From the NCBI RefSeq assembly GCF_000374065.1, contig NZ_KB893270.1, positions 105-62,430 of the forward strand: a stretch of DNA of 62,326 bases, in the 5' to 3' direction. Positions 1 through 6,710 of this stretch are shown one piece after another. The DNA is from Spirosoma luteum DSM 19990. Its GTDB lineage: Bacteria > Bacteroidota > Bacteroidia > Cytophagales > Spirosomataceae. How positions within the stretch are numbered: position 1 is the stretch's first letter; the number at the start of each line of letters is the position of its first letter. A program made the translations under genes and the position numbers. The notes below the pieces were generated by a model that worked only from the letters and a program-made list of their open reading frames with translations, was not told where the DNA came from and made no database searches.

Positions 1-182
1 CAGCGAAAGGGTTTGTTCCAGTGGCAAAACGGTGGGTGGTGGAGCGGAGTATTGCTTGGACAAACTTCTTCCGTCGGCTAGTAAAAGACTACGAACACAC
101 GCTGAGTTCATCAATAAACTGGCTTTATTTGGCTAACATTCAGCTCATGCTACAGAGAATACCCTCAGAATCAAGCACCTAA
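1..182 (+). CDS. IS5-family transposase, C-terminal fragment (cut by window start)
   Basis: An open frame entering from the left edge (codons from base 3) ends at TAA 180-182. It encodes about 59 residues containing [10 protein letters not shown] and FRRLVKDYE. This is the C-terminal signature of IS5-type DDE transposases; the glutamate of VVER is expected to be the last residue of the DDE triad. The motif is seen in the sequence; the family is by recognition. The right end of the insertion sequence should lie between 183 and 212, just before the next gene, but I cannot mark its inverted repeat without the left end. Whether the element is complete cannot be judged from this window. Confidence 0.8.
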   Translation, partial: AKGFVPVAKRWVVERSIAWTNFFRRLVKDYEHTLSSSINWLYLANIQLMLQRIPSESST

Positions 183-212
183 TTCCCCAACACGCTCTAA
201 ATCAACAAATCC

Positions 213-908
213 ATGAGAATCAATCTAGTAGTAGCCCTTGTGTTAACCATTCTTGGCGGTAGTGCCGCTATGGCGCAGCCTGGTCAGCGGAAGATGCTCC
301 TCAATAGTCTGGGTGGCATCCTGCCGGTTAAAGCTCAGGTATCCGTAGAGACCTACCTGGGTAAAGTCAGTGTACGCGTGGTCGATTCAGTTATGGCCAA
401 CAATACGGCTGGTTCGGAAGTAACCCATGCCAAAATCCGCAATCAGCGTTTTCACAACGGCAGCATTGAACTAGAACTGGCCGCTAAGCCACTGGCTACG
501 GCGGGTGAAGCTGCCCGGGGTTTTGTAGGCATCGCCTTCCGCATGGCCGACGACGAGTCCAAATTCGAGTGTATCTACCTGCGCCCCACCAACGGTCGGG
601 CCGAAGATCAGGTTCGGCGGAATCACTCGGTGCAATATGTTTCTTACCCCGACTATCCCTGGCAGCGATTCCGGAAAGAAACGCCGGAAAAATATGAGTC
701 GTACGTGGACTTAGTAGCGGGCGAATGGACGAAGATTCGGATTGAGGTGCAGGGCGATAAAGCCCGGCTGTATGTACACGGGGCTAGCCAACCTACCCTG
801 ATTGTCAACGACCTAAAGCATGGCCCCAACCAGGCGGGGGCCATTGGTCTGTGGATAGGCTACGGCACGGATGCTCATTTTGCGAATTTGGTTGTCACGC
901 CAAAGTAG
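213..908 (+). CDS. Secreted LamG/concanavalin-like fold protein
   Basis: A 231-residue protein with a clear signal peptide (residues 1-21, hydrophobic stretch ending AMAQ). The mature part has the beta-sandwich pattern of LamG/3-keto-disaccharide hydrolase (DUF1080-like) domains: GFVGIAFRM in the middle, GEWTKIRIEVQGDKARLYV near residue 175 and GAIGLWIGYGTDAHFANL at the C-terminus. Such domains bind or process sugars outside the cytoplasm. I see no catalytic residues I would trust, so the enzymatic role is open. It starts 30 bp after the transposase tail, so it may owe its position, or part of its promoter, to that insertion. The ATG at 213 is well placed for the signal peptide. Confidence 0.7.
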   Translation: MRINLVVALVLTILGGSAAMAQPGQRKMLLNSLGGILPVKAQVSVETYLGKVSVRVVDSVMANNTAGSEVTHAKIRNQRFHNGSIELELAAKPLATAGEAARGFVGIAFRMADDESKFECIYLRPTNGRAEDQVRRNHSVQYVSYPDYPWQRFRKETPEKYESYVDLVAGEWTKIRIEVQGDKARLYVHGASQPTLIVNDLKHGPNQAGAIGLWIGYGTDAHFANLVVTPK

Positions 909-1062
909 TAATTATCAACTGTCTTATCCGGGACTTATTGGGACGTTTTACCGAACGAAGACTTGCTCGGAGCGGGCTACTAGAATGATAAATTAAGTTG
1001 GTAAGCCCTGCAGTCGCCATGGTATTAAATGGAGTCTATTCTAGGAAAGCTATCGTTAAAAA

Positions 1063-1094
1063 TAAAGCGGCAACGTTGCTTCGCTACCGCTTTA
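1063..1094 (-). terminator. Hairpin terminator after the 101-residue gene
   Basis: TAAAGCGG (1063-1070) pairs with CCGCTTTA (1087-1094). Read on the minus strand, the stem is followed by TTTTT, the form of an intrinsic terminator, 25 bases beyond the stop codon of the leftward gene ending at 1119. Confidence 0.65.
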
Positions 1095-1118
1095 GGAGAC
1101 TGGCCAGGGACCACCCAC

Positions 1119-1424
1119 CTACCGGTGGTCGACTTTTTTCGCTTCGCCACTAATGGCCCGACCCGTTGCTTTGGTCGCTTTCGTAACAGCGCTTCCCGTT
1201 GCCTTTGTACCCTTAGTTACGGCTCTTCCGGTGGCTCTGCCAGCGGTGCCAACCGCGTGTGCTCCATCAGCAACACCGGTTTCCACTTTATCACCAGCGC
1301 GCCGAACATCTTGTCTGGTTTTTTCCTTACGGGCCGCCCGTGTAGCGGCATGATCATCCTGGGCAAATGCGCCGGTTGTTAATACCGCGCAAAGAGCAAG
1401 TGATAAAAGCAGTTTCGTTTTCAT
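1119..1424 (-). CDS. Small secreted Ala/Thr/Lys-rich repeat protein
   Basis: A 101-residue protein with a signal peptide (residues 1-21, ending AFAQ). The mature part is hydrophilic and repetitive: units of about 11 residues built on ATGRAVTKGTK and ATGSAVTKATK. This periodicity resembles LEA-like or apolipoprotein-like amphipathic helices, which protect or coat membranes and proteins, but I do not recognise a named family. No cysteines and no aromatic residues are visible after the signal peptide. It is monocistronic, with a terminator directly downstream. A gene on this strand is supported by the signal peptide and terminator; the overlapping rightward frames are weaker. Confidence 0.6.
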   Translation of the reverse strand: MKTKLLLSLALCAVLTTGAFAQDDHAATRAARKEKTRQDVRRAGDKVETGVADGAHAVGTAGRATGRAVTKGTKATGSAVTKATKATGRAISGEAKKVDHR

Positions 1425-1574
1425 AACTTTTTTGTGATGGTAGCGGAGCCTTACTCCAGATACGTTGATTGCGTTGGCAGAATAACGTTTTTCGTTGGTT
1501 GTTTGTTTTTTGAGCTAAACTAGATGGGTATTGGAGGTATCAATTGTAGACTTACCTTATTGGTTTAGCGTCCA

Positions 1575-1700
1575 TTATGCAAGGCGTTTACCCGCGTTCA
1601 GCAACGTTTCGTCGTCTTTGGCGAAGCAGAAGCGCAGGACCTTGTCCTAGTTTTTCCGGTTGTAAAAAACCGATACTGGAATCGATGCAACGTCAATTTC
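1575..1700 (-). pseudogene. C-terminal remnant of a PLP-dependent aminotransferase (YbdL-like)
   Basis: On the minus strand 42 codons read through VASIPVSVFYN, an in-frame TAG, then VLRFCFAKDDETLLNAG, ending at TAA 1575-1577. This matches the C-terminal end of the methionine/kynurenine-type aminotransferase family (IPVSVFY and RFCFAK are characteristic). The rest of the gene is absent, and the stop interrupts what remains. It abuts a type IX sorting-tail remnant on the opposite strand, so two unrelated gene ends have been brought together here. Confidence 0.6.
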
Positions 1701-1706
1701 CCGTGT

Positions 1707-1808
1707 CAGACAGATGCGCTGCGCCTGGGCCAGCTTCCGGCGGGTGTGCTGCTGCGGGTCAGTACGTCCACCCAAAACCAGACCGTGAAGCTGCTCAAAG
1801 CGGAGTAG
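1707..1808 (+). pseudogene. Orphan tail of a type IX secretion sorting domain
   Basis: Thirty-three codons ending at TAG 1806-1808 read LGQLPAGVLLRVSTST and QTVKLLKAE. This is the last part of a T9SS C-terminal sorting domain (the PAGxLLLRV strand and the KLLK end) as found on large secreted Cytophagales proteins. There is no start codon or preceding domain in this frame, so the body of the protein has been lost. The intact version of such a tail is seen at 25942-26200. Confidence 0.6.
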
Positions 1809-1830
1809 AAATTATCTTCGACAGACTGGT

Positions 1831-1877
1831 TCACCAAAGAAGCCGCGCCCCTTTCTGGGAACGCGGCTTCTTGGTGA
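1831..1877. terminator. Strong bidirectional hairpin
   Basis: TCACCAAAGAAGCCGCG (1831-1847) is complementary to CGCGGCTTCTTGGTGA (1862-1877), with one bulged A. The 14-base loop and GC-rich stem suggest a terminator that once served the gene whose tail remains at 1707-1808. Confidence 0.5.
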
Positions 1878-2037
1878 TTCGGACCTTTAATTGACCGATT
1901 GCAACACTGACCCGTCCTAGGTTGTATTGACTGTTGTCCTCCCCTAAACCTGACCGGCCTTTACTTGGCAACTAAGTAAAGCATGATCTGGTCTGCTATC
2001 CAGTTAAAGGGAGCAAGTATAATAGAGTAAGTGTAGC

Positions 2038-2916
2038 CTACACTAGACACACGAATAGACCTGATAGTATCAATAGTCCGTCCAGATAGGCATAATACCA
2101 ATAATCAGATACCCAATACGGAATAGACTGAACAGTTCCAGCTAACAGCAACATGGGCGTACCTATGCCTATTATAGATCGAAATGTCATTCCATGTAGA
2201 TACAGCATCACTAGTGACACCGTGAAGCAGCCCGCCAAACCATAAAATATATAAAGTGCCCGCTGGTAGGTCATCATCGACACGAGAGTCAGCCATCTCG
2301 ACCGCCTGTCGTCATCTCGATCCCGGTAATCGAACCAAAAGCATAGACAATAAAGGAATAAAAATCTGTTTATCGCCCACAGGCTCATCGTAGCAGTCCA
2401 GGCAGTAGTAGCCACAAGAAGTGGTAACACCGCCGTCACGAAGGTCCAGACAAAAGCCAGGTAGGCTGTTTTGAGAATAGCAATCTGACGCAGATATCGA
2501 AATGGACGGTGGTTAATTTTAGGTGCCGTATAGAGAAAGGTAGCTACGATAACAGGCATAAAATAGAATAGATAGGGTAGCAATTGACTCAACAAAGCCA
2601 GCAAGAGCACGGAGGAACCAATAAATATCCCCAGTAGGGTAGGCTTATGACGCCTATTCCATTGGTTGCGCTCACGCTGGTTTAACGCTGTGGGCGTCAA
2701 ATACCAGTGCAGGGCATAGCTGCTTAAGGTACCTAGGAAAATAAAGAGCAGGAAAAGAACAGGAAGTTTGAGGTGAAACAAACGGGCCGTTATCCAACAC
2801 ATCACCACCGCACCTAGGGCTATATAGCTATTACTAAACAGAAAAAGCTGAAGAAGGGTAATAGAAAGTTTACGCGCTTGCCTGAGCATTATTTTTTGTT
2901 GACGATAGGGGAACAT
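2038..2916 (-). CDS. UbiA-like prenyltransferase family membrane protein
   Basis: A 292-residue protein with about eight or nine hydrophobic segments. The charged loop FDYRDRDDDRR near residue 195 corresponds to the second Asp-rich motif of UbiA-type aromatic prenyltransferases, which transfer isoprenyl chains to ring compounds in the membrane. The first Asp-rich motif (NDxxD type) is not present in its usual form; the equivalent loop reads LNQRERNQWNRRHKP. It may therefore be a divergent Bacteroidota UbiA relative with an unknown or altered substrate. It is isolated, 100 bp from the ClC gene on the same strand. A second ATG lies at 2889 and could be the real start. Confidence 0.6.
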   Translation of the reverse strand: MFPYRQQKIMLRQARKLSITLLQLFLFSNSYIALGAVVMCWITARLFHLKLPVLFLLFIFLGTLSSYALHWYLTPTALNQRERNQWNRRHKPTLLGIFIGSSVLLLALLSQLLPYLFYFMPVIVATFLYTAPKINHRPFRYLRQIAILKTAYLAFVWTFVTAVLPLLVATTAWTATMSLWAINRFLFLYCLCFWFDYRDRDDDRRSRWLTLVSMMTYQRALYIFYGLAGCFTVSLVMLYLHGMTFRSIIGIGTPMLLLAGTVQSIPYWVSDYWYYAYLDGLLILSGLFVCLV

Positions 2917-3019
2917 TAAACGGGCGTTTTACACCTTTTCCAGTTACGTTTAGAGGAGCGTATCAATACGTATTAGTACCAGGAAACCAGTTTGATCATT
3001 CGTTTCCGCTCAACGTACC

Positions 3020-4912
3020 TTATTTCCAAGGCGTCTGCTTCCTTTTCCTGGCATAGGCAAATCGTTTGCTTAGGAAGTTTCTGACCGAAATGTGTTTTTC
3101 CAGGTGCGTGTATTCACGCAAACCCATCTGATAGGCTGAAAACAAATCAGTGTAATCGAGAATACGAATAGTCGACTCGTCGGCCGACACAACCGTCAGC
3201 ATATCAACCTGTTTACGCGTCATTAGATCAATGGCGTCCTTCAATGAACTGGTAGACGAAATAGACGGGTACTGCCTATCGGCCATCACGACGTGCAGAG
3301 GGGCGGTTTGATCGGGGTACGTGATGAGGGCTGACAAACTCACGATGCCACGGATGTGGTGATCGTTATCCATTACGGCAAACCGCTGGCATTTAGTGGC
3401 GGCTTGCCGAAGGTATTGATAGACCTCAGGCAGGGTACTTATATCGGCAAAGAAAACCTCACAACGGGTAGCCACATCCCCGACGGTCCATTTTTCCAGC
3501 CAGTCGGGCTCGTATGAATCAGGCGTTTTTGTGCCCCGTCGCGCTATCTTCTCGGTCATGATGGTATTCTCCATCATCAAAAATGAGATACTGTACGAGC
3601 CGACACAGGCGGCCAGCAGGGGCAGCAGACTGTTGGTCTGCCGGGTTGTCTCCAGGGCAAAAATAATGGAGGTCAGCACCGCCCGGCTGGCTCCGGCAAA
3701 CAGGGCCGACATACCGACCAAAGCGGCCAGGGGCAGGTTGATATCAAGGCCAGGGAATACCAGTTCGACGGCATGACCCGCCAGCGCTCCTATAGCCCCG
3801 CCAATGGTAAGCAACGGGGCCAGGGTACCGCCCGATGTGCCGCTACCCAATGAGATGGCCCACGAAAGGAGTTTGAACAGACACAAAGACAGCACAAGGG
3901 ATACGGGCATTGTCCCCGACAGAATATCGCTAATATTACGGTAGCCTACTCCCAGGGTTTTAGGAGAAATGTAGCCAATAAGGCCTACCGCCAGCCCACC
4001 CAGCGCGGGCCACCACATCCAGTGAAGGGGTAATTTTTCAAACCCATCTTCAATAAAATAGACCAGCTTGGTAATAGCTACCGATAGAACGCCAATCAGC
4101 AGGCCAATAGCACTGTAGGCCAGCAAAGCGGCATTGCTGGCTTCGGGTATGATTTCGGACACGGCAAAAACCGGCTCGGTGCCAAATAGCAGGTGATGAC
4201 CGGCGGCTCCTGTAATACAGGCCAGCGCAACGGGAATGATTGACCGGGCCGAGAACTCGAATAACAACAACTCGATGGCCAGGAAAATAGCGGCTAAGGG
4301 CGTACCAAAAATAGTGGCCATCCCAGCCGTAGCCCCGGCAGCCAGCAACGTTTTTCGTTCGCTATCGCTGATGGTAAGAAGCTGGCCGATGGTGGACCCC
4401 AGGGCGCCACCCGTCGCAATGATGGGACCCTCTGCTCCGAAAGGTCCCCCTGTTCCAATGGAGATGGCCGCTGAGAGGGGTTTTAAAAAAGCGATAATTG
4501 GTTTAATCCGGCTTTTATTGACCAGAATCTGTTCCATGGCTTCAGGGATGCCATGCCCCCTTATGGCTTTGGAACCATAAAAAGCCATCAGGCCCACTAG
4601 TATCCCGCCCACTGCCGGTAAGGCAATGACCCACAGGCCCAGTGTTGCATCAGCCGGGCTGCTCTCGGCCAATGACCACCGCCCAAAGAACGAAAGGTTG
4701 GTAACTAAATTGATAAGGCCAACCAGCAGGCGGGCAATCAGCGCTACACCACCCGCCAGCCCTACGGCCAGCATAGCTATGTATAGAATGCGCTTTTTTG
4801 AACCGGTTCGCTTTGGTTTTAGCGGCTCCCCATTGAGAAACTCTCTCAATGAAGTAGAAATGGGAATGGGTGCTGGCCCTATATGGTGGTGATGCATATG
4901 CGAAAATGACAA
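3020..4912 (-). CDS. ClC-family anion channel/antiporter with CBS domains
   Basis: A 630-residue membrane protein. The three conserved ion-binding loops are visible: GHGIPEAM (about 119-126), GTGGPFGAEGP (about 153-163, containing the gating glutamate E161) and SGTSGGTLAP (about 357-366). The C-terminus, after about residue 475, holds a CBS pair (segments with SLSALITYP and SSTSSLKDAIDLM), which commonly binds adenine nucleotides. ClC proteins move chloride, and in some cases nitrate or fluoride, across the membrane; the filter residue before GIPE is His rather than Ser, which makes selectivity uncertain. A His-rich N-terminus (HMHHHH) is odd and could bind metal. The second Met (4897) is an alternative start. 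It is divergent from the HPP and Crp/Fnr genes, with an FNR-like palindrome two bases upstream of the start codon. Confidence 0.9.
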   Translation of the reverse strand: MSFSHMHHHHIGPAPIPISTSLREFLNGEPLKPKRTGSKKRILYIAMLAVGLAGGVALIARLLVGLINLVTNLSFFGRWSLAESSPADATLGLWVIALPAVGGILVGLMAFYGSKAIRGHGIPEAMEQILVNKSRIKPIIAFLKPLSAAISIGTGGPFGAEGPIIATGGALGSTIGQLLTISDSERKTLLAAGATAGMATIFGTPLAAIFLAIELLLFEFSARSIIPVALACITGAAGHHLLFGTEPVFAVSEIIPEASNAALLAYSAIGLLIGVLSVAITKLVYFIEDGFEKLPLHWMWWPALGGLAVGLIGYISPKTLGVGYRNISDILSGTMPVSLVLSLCLFKLLSWAISLGSGTSGGTLAPLLTIGGAIGALAGHAVELVFPGLDINLPLAALVGMSALFAGASRAVLTSIIFALETTRQTNSLLPLLAACVGSYSISFLMMENTIMTEKIARRGTKTPDSYEPDWLEKWTVGDVATRCEVFFADISTLPEVYQYLRQAATKCQRFAVMDNDHHIRGIVSLSALITYPDQTAPLHVVMADRQYPSISSTSSLKDAIDLMTRKQVDMLTVVSADESTIRILDYTDLFSAYQMGLREYTHLEKHISVRNFLSKRFAYARKRKQTPWK

Positions 4913-4913
4913 A

Positions 4914-4929
4914 TATGATTTATATCATA
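4914..4929. promoter_or_regulatory. FNR/CRP-type palindromic operator candidate
   Basis: TATGATttatATCATA is a perfect 16-bp palindrome containing the FNR/CRP-family core TGAT-N4-ATCA. It sits between the divergent ClC and HPP genes, and the HPP gene overlaps a Crp/Fnr regulator that may bind here. The sequence TAGATTTG near 4962 fits the Bacteroidota -7 consensus TAnnTTTG for the rightward transcript. Confidence 0.5.
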
Positions 4930-4996
4930 GTCAATTCATTAAAGCATAAAATAGTTTGCCTAGATTTGTGATTTGAATAATACTACAAATAAACCT

Positions 4997-5647
4997 ATGC
5001 TGAAGCTGATAGCACGGAGGCAATACCGGATCGTTCGGTATGTGCTGTATCGTCAGACGTTAATTGAACCCGCCGATCATTTCTGGACATTCGTCGGGGC
5101 GTTTACGGCCATTGCTTCGTTTGGATTATTGAATAAGTCGCAGCTGCTTCCCCAGGATGGCGTGTTTCTGATTGGGTCGTTCGGGGCCTCCTGCGTGTTG
5201 ATCTTTGGAGCCACTCATAGTCCGCTGGCTCAGCCCCGAAACCTGGTAGGGGGGCATTTGCTGGCTTCGGTGATTGGGGTGAGCATCTACAAGCTGCTGC
5301 CCGATCAGCTCTGGCTGTCAGCCGCCCTGGCCGTTTCGCTGTCCATTGTGGGTATGCAGATCACCAAAACCATGCATCCACCGGCGGGCGCTACGGCGCT
5401 GATTGCCAACATTGGTTCCGATAAAATAAAAGCCCTGGGTTTTTACTACGTACTGACACCCGTGTTGATGGGGGTGGTGATTTTGCTCGTTATGGCACTA
5501 ATCGTTAATAATATCCCCCCGAACCGGTCCTATCCCAGCCAGTCTATTCGCCTGACAAGACGCCTGGGCCGGTGGCATAAGCCGCTGAAAAACCTGCGCC
5601 ACCGGGCAGCTTCCCGGAAACGAGCGCGCGCACGAGCCCTGTCATGA
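4997..5647 (+). CDS. HPP family integral membrane protein
   Basis: A protein of 216 residues from the ATG at 4997; a TTG at 4973 in frame would add eight. It has four or five membrane segments and the family signatures FGASCVLIFGATHSPLAQPRN and TMHPPAGATALI (the HPP motif). HPP proteins are poorly characterised; members in cyanobacteria and plastids have been linked to nitrite transport. The C-terminal 40 residues are strongly basic (RKRARARA). It overlaps the next gene by four bases (ATGA), so the two are translationally coupled. With the ClC gene opposite, an anion-transport function (chloride, nitrate or nitrite) is a reasonable inference only. Confidence 0.85.
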   Translation: MLKLIARRQYRIVRYVLYRQTLIEPADHFWTFVGAFTAIASFGLLNKSQLLPQDGVFLIGSFGASCVLIFGATHSPLAQPRNLVGGHLLASVIGVSIYKLLPDQLWLSAALAVSLSIVGMQITKTMHPPAGATALIANIGSDKIKALGFYYVLTPVLMGVVILLVMALIVNNIPPNRSYPSQSIRLTRRLGRWHKPLKNLRHRAASRKRARARALS

Positions 5648-6336
5648 AAACGAATAAGATGCCTTGTGATTTAAGCAGTTGCCTCCTCTGTAAAAACAGT
5701 CTGGCAGGCTGGCTTCCTCTGATCGATGGAAATCGGCAGATGCTGTCCTTCAAAAAAAAGGAAGTGATTTTTTCGGAAGGGAGTCAGGTGGCGGGGGTCT
5801 ACTTTGTGTATGAGGGTACCGTGAAAATTCACAAGGCGTGGAGCCAGCAAAAAGAACTGATCCTGCAGTTCGCCCGAAAAGGCGACATGATTGGCTATCG
5901 GGCGCTGGGCAACGACCAGATTCTGCCCATCACCGCCACCGCTTTAGACGAGGTTACCCTCTGCTTTGTAGCCTTACCTTTTTTTGAACTCTCCCTCCAG
6001 TCCAACCATTCGCTCACCTACGCACTGATGAGGTTTTACGCCAACGCCCTGCAGGAAGCCGAAAAACGGATGCGGAATCTGGCCCTGATGGACGTAAAAG
6101 GCCGGGTAGCCGAAACGCTGCTGATGCTGCAGCATAAATTTGGCGCGGACGAAACGGGGCAGATCGTGATGAACCTGACCCGGCAGGATATGGCGGCCTA
6201 TGCCGGCACCACCTACGAAACATTTTTTCGTACGCTTAACGAGCTAAAATCCGAGGGGTTGATTCAGCAGACCGACAAGAGTTTGATCCTTCTGAATGCC
6301 GGGAAACTGGCTATGCTGACGCATACGGACCCTTAA
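5644..6336 (+). CDS. Crp/Fnr family transcriptional regulator
   Basis: A 230-residue regulator. The N-terminus carries CDLSSCLLC, a cysteine cluster of the kind that could hold an Fe-S centre in FNR-type sensors. It is followed by a cyclic-nucleotide-binding-like beta barrel (VYFVYEGTVKIHK, about residue 55) and a C-terminal winged helix with LTRQDMAAYAGTTYETFFRTL, the recognition-helix region. I cannot place a fourth cysteine ligand with confidence, so oxygen sensing is inferred. It is translationally coupled to the HPP gene and probably controls it, and perhaps the ClC gene, through the palindrome at 4914-4929. Confidence 0.9.
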   Translation: MKTNKMPCDLSSCLLCKNSLAGWLPLIDGNRQMLSFKKKEVIFSEGSQVAGVYFVYEGTVKIHKAWSQQKELILQFARKGDMIGYRALGNDQILPITATALDEVTLCFVALPFFELSLQSNHSLTYALMRFYANALQEAEKRMRNLALMDVKGRVAETLLMLQHKFGADETGQIVMNLTRQDMAAYAGTTYETFFRTLNELKSEGLIQQTDKSLILLNAGKLAMLTHTDP

Positions 6337-6354
6337 TCCCCGATGCTGCTTACC

Positions 6355-6654
6355 GGGGTTCTCGTTACAAACGGGCGGATTTATACGGTAAGCAACCGCT
6401 CCAGCGGCCTGGCGCAGCCGCGGACGGTGGGTTTTATAGTTAAATAGGTATGATTTGATAATCAGCGTCTTATCAAAAAAATATCTGAAAAATGAACCAA
6501 AAAACCGCCATTCTGACTAATCTACCTGGGTAGAACAGTTTATCAAATAGGAAATCCTTATTGATAAGCACTATTTTAATGTACTGATAATCAACTTTCA
6601 CCAAGACATATAGTTGCTTAGCGTACAAAGCCGGCCGTTTGTAACGAGAACCCC
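6355..6654. mobile_element. 300-bp MITE-like element with 42-bp terminal inverted repeats
   Basis: Bases 6355-6396 (GGGGTTCTCG...GTAAGCAAC) and the reverse complement of 6613-6654 match at 38 of 42 positions. The pairing extends outwards as CTTAC/GTAAG. The 216 bases inside have no gene and are AT-rich, with several TTATC/GATAA motifs. A 42-base copy of the same end occurs at 10757-10798. I see no clear target duplication. The structure fits a non-autonomous transposon whose parent is not in this window. The sequence would also fold into a very long hairpin. Confidence 0.6.
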
Positions 6655-6710
6655 GTAAGTGGACATCATTAAGAACCTAAACCGAAAGAGGCTATAAATT
6701 TTAACCTGAT

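Noticed and set aside
1577..1894. A 105-codon rightward frame
   Set aside because: It overlaps two better-supported remnants in other frames and has no protein-like composition.
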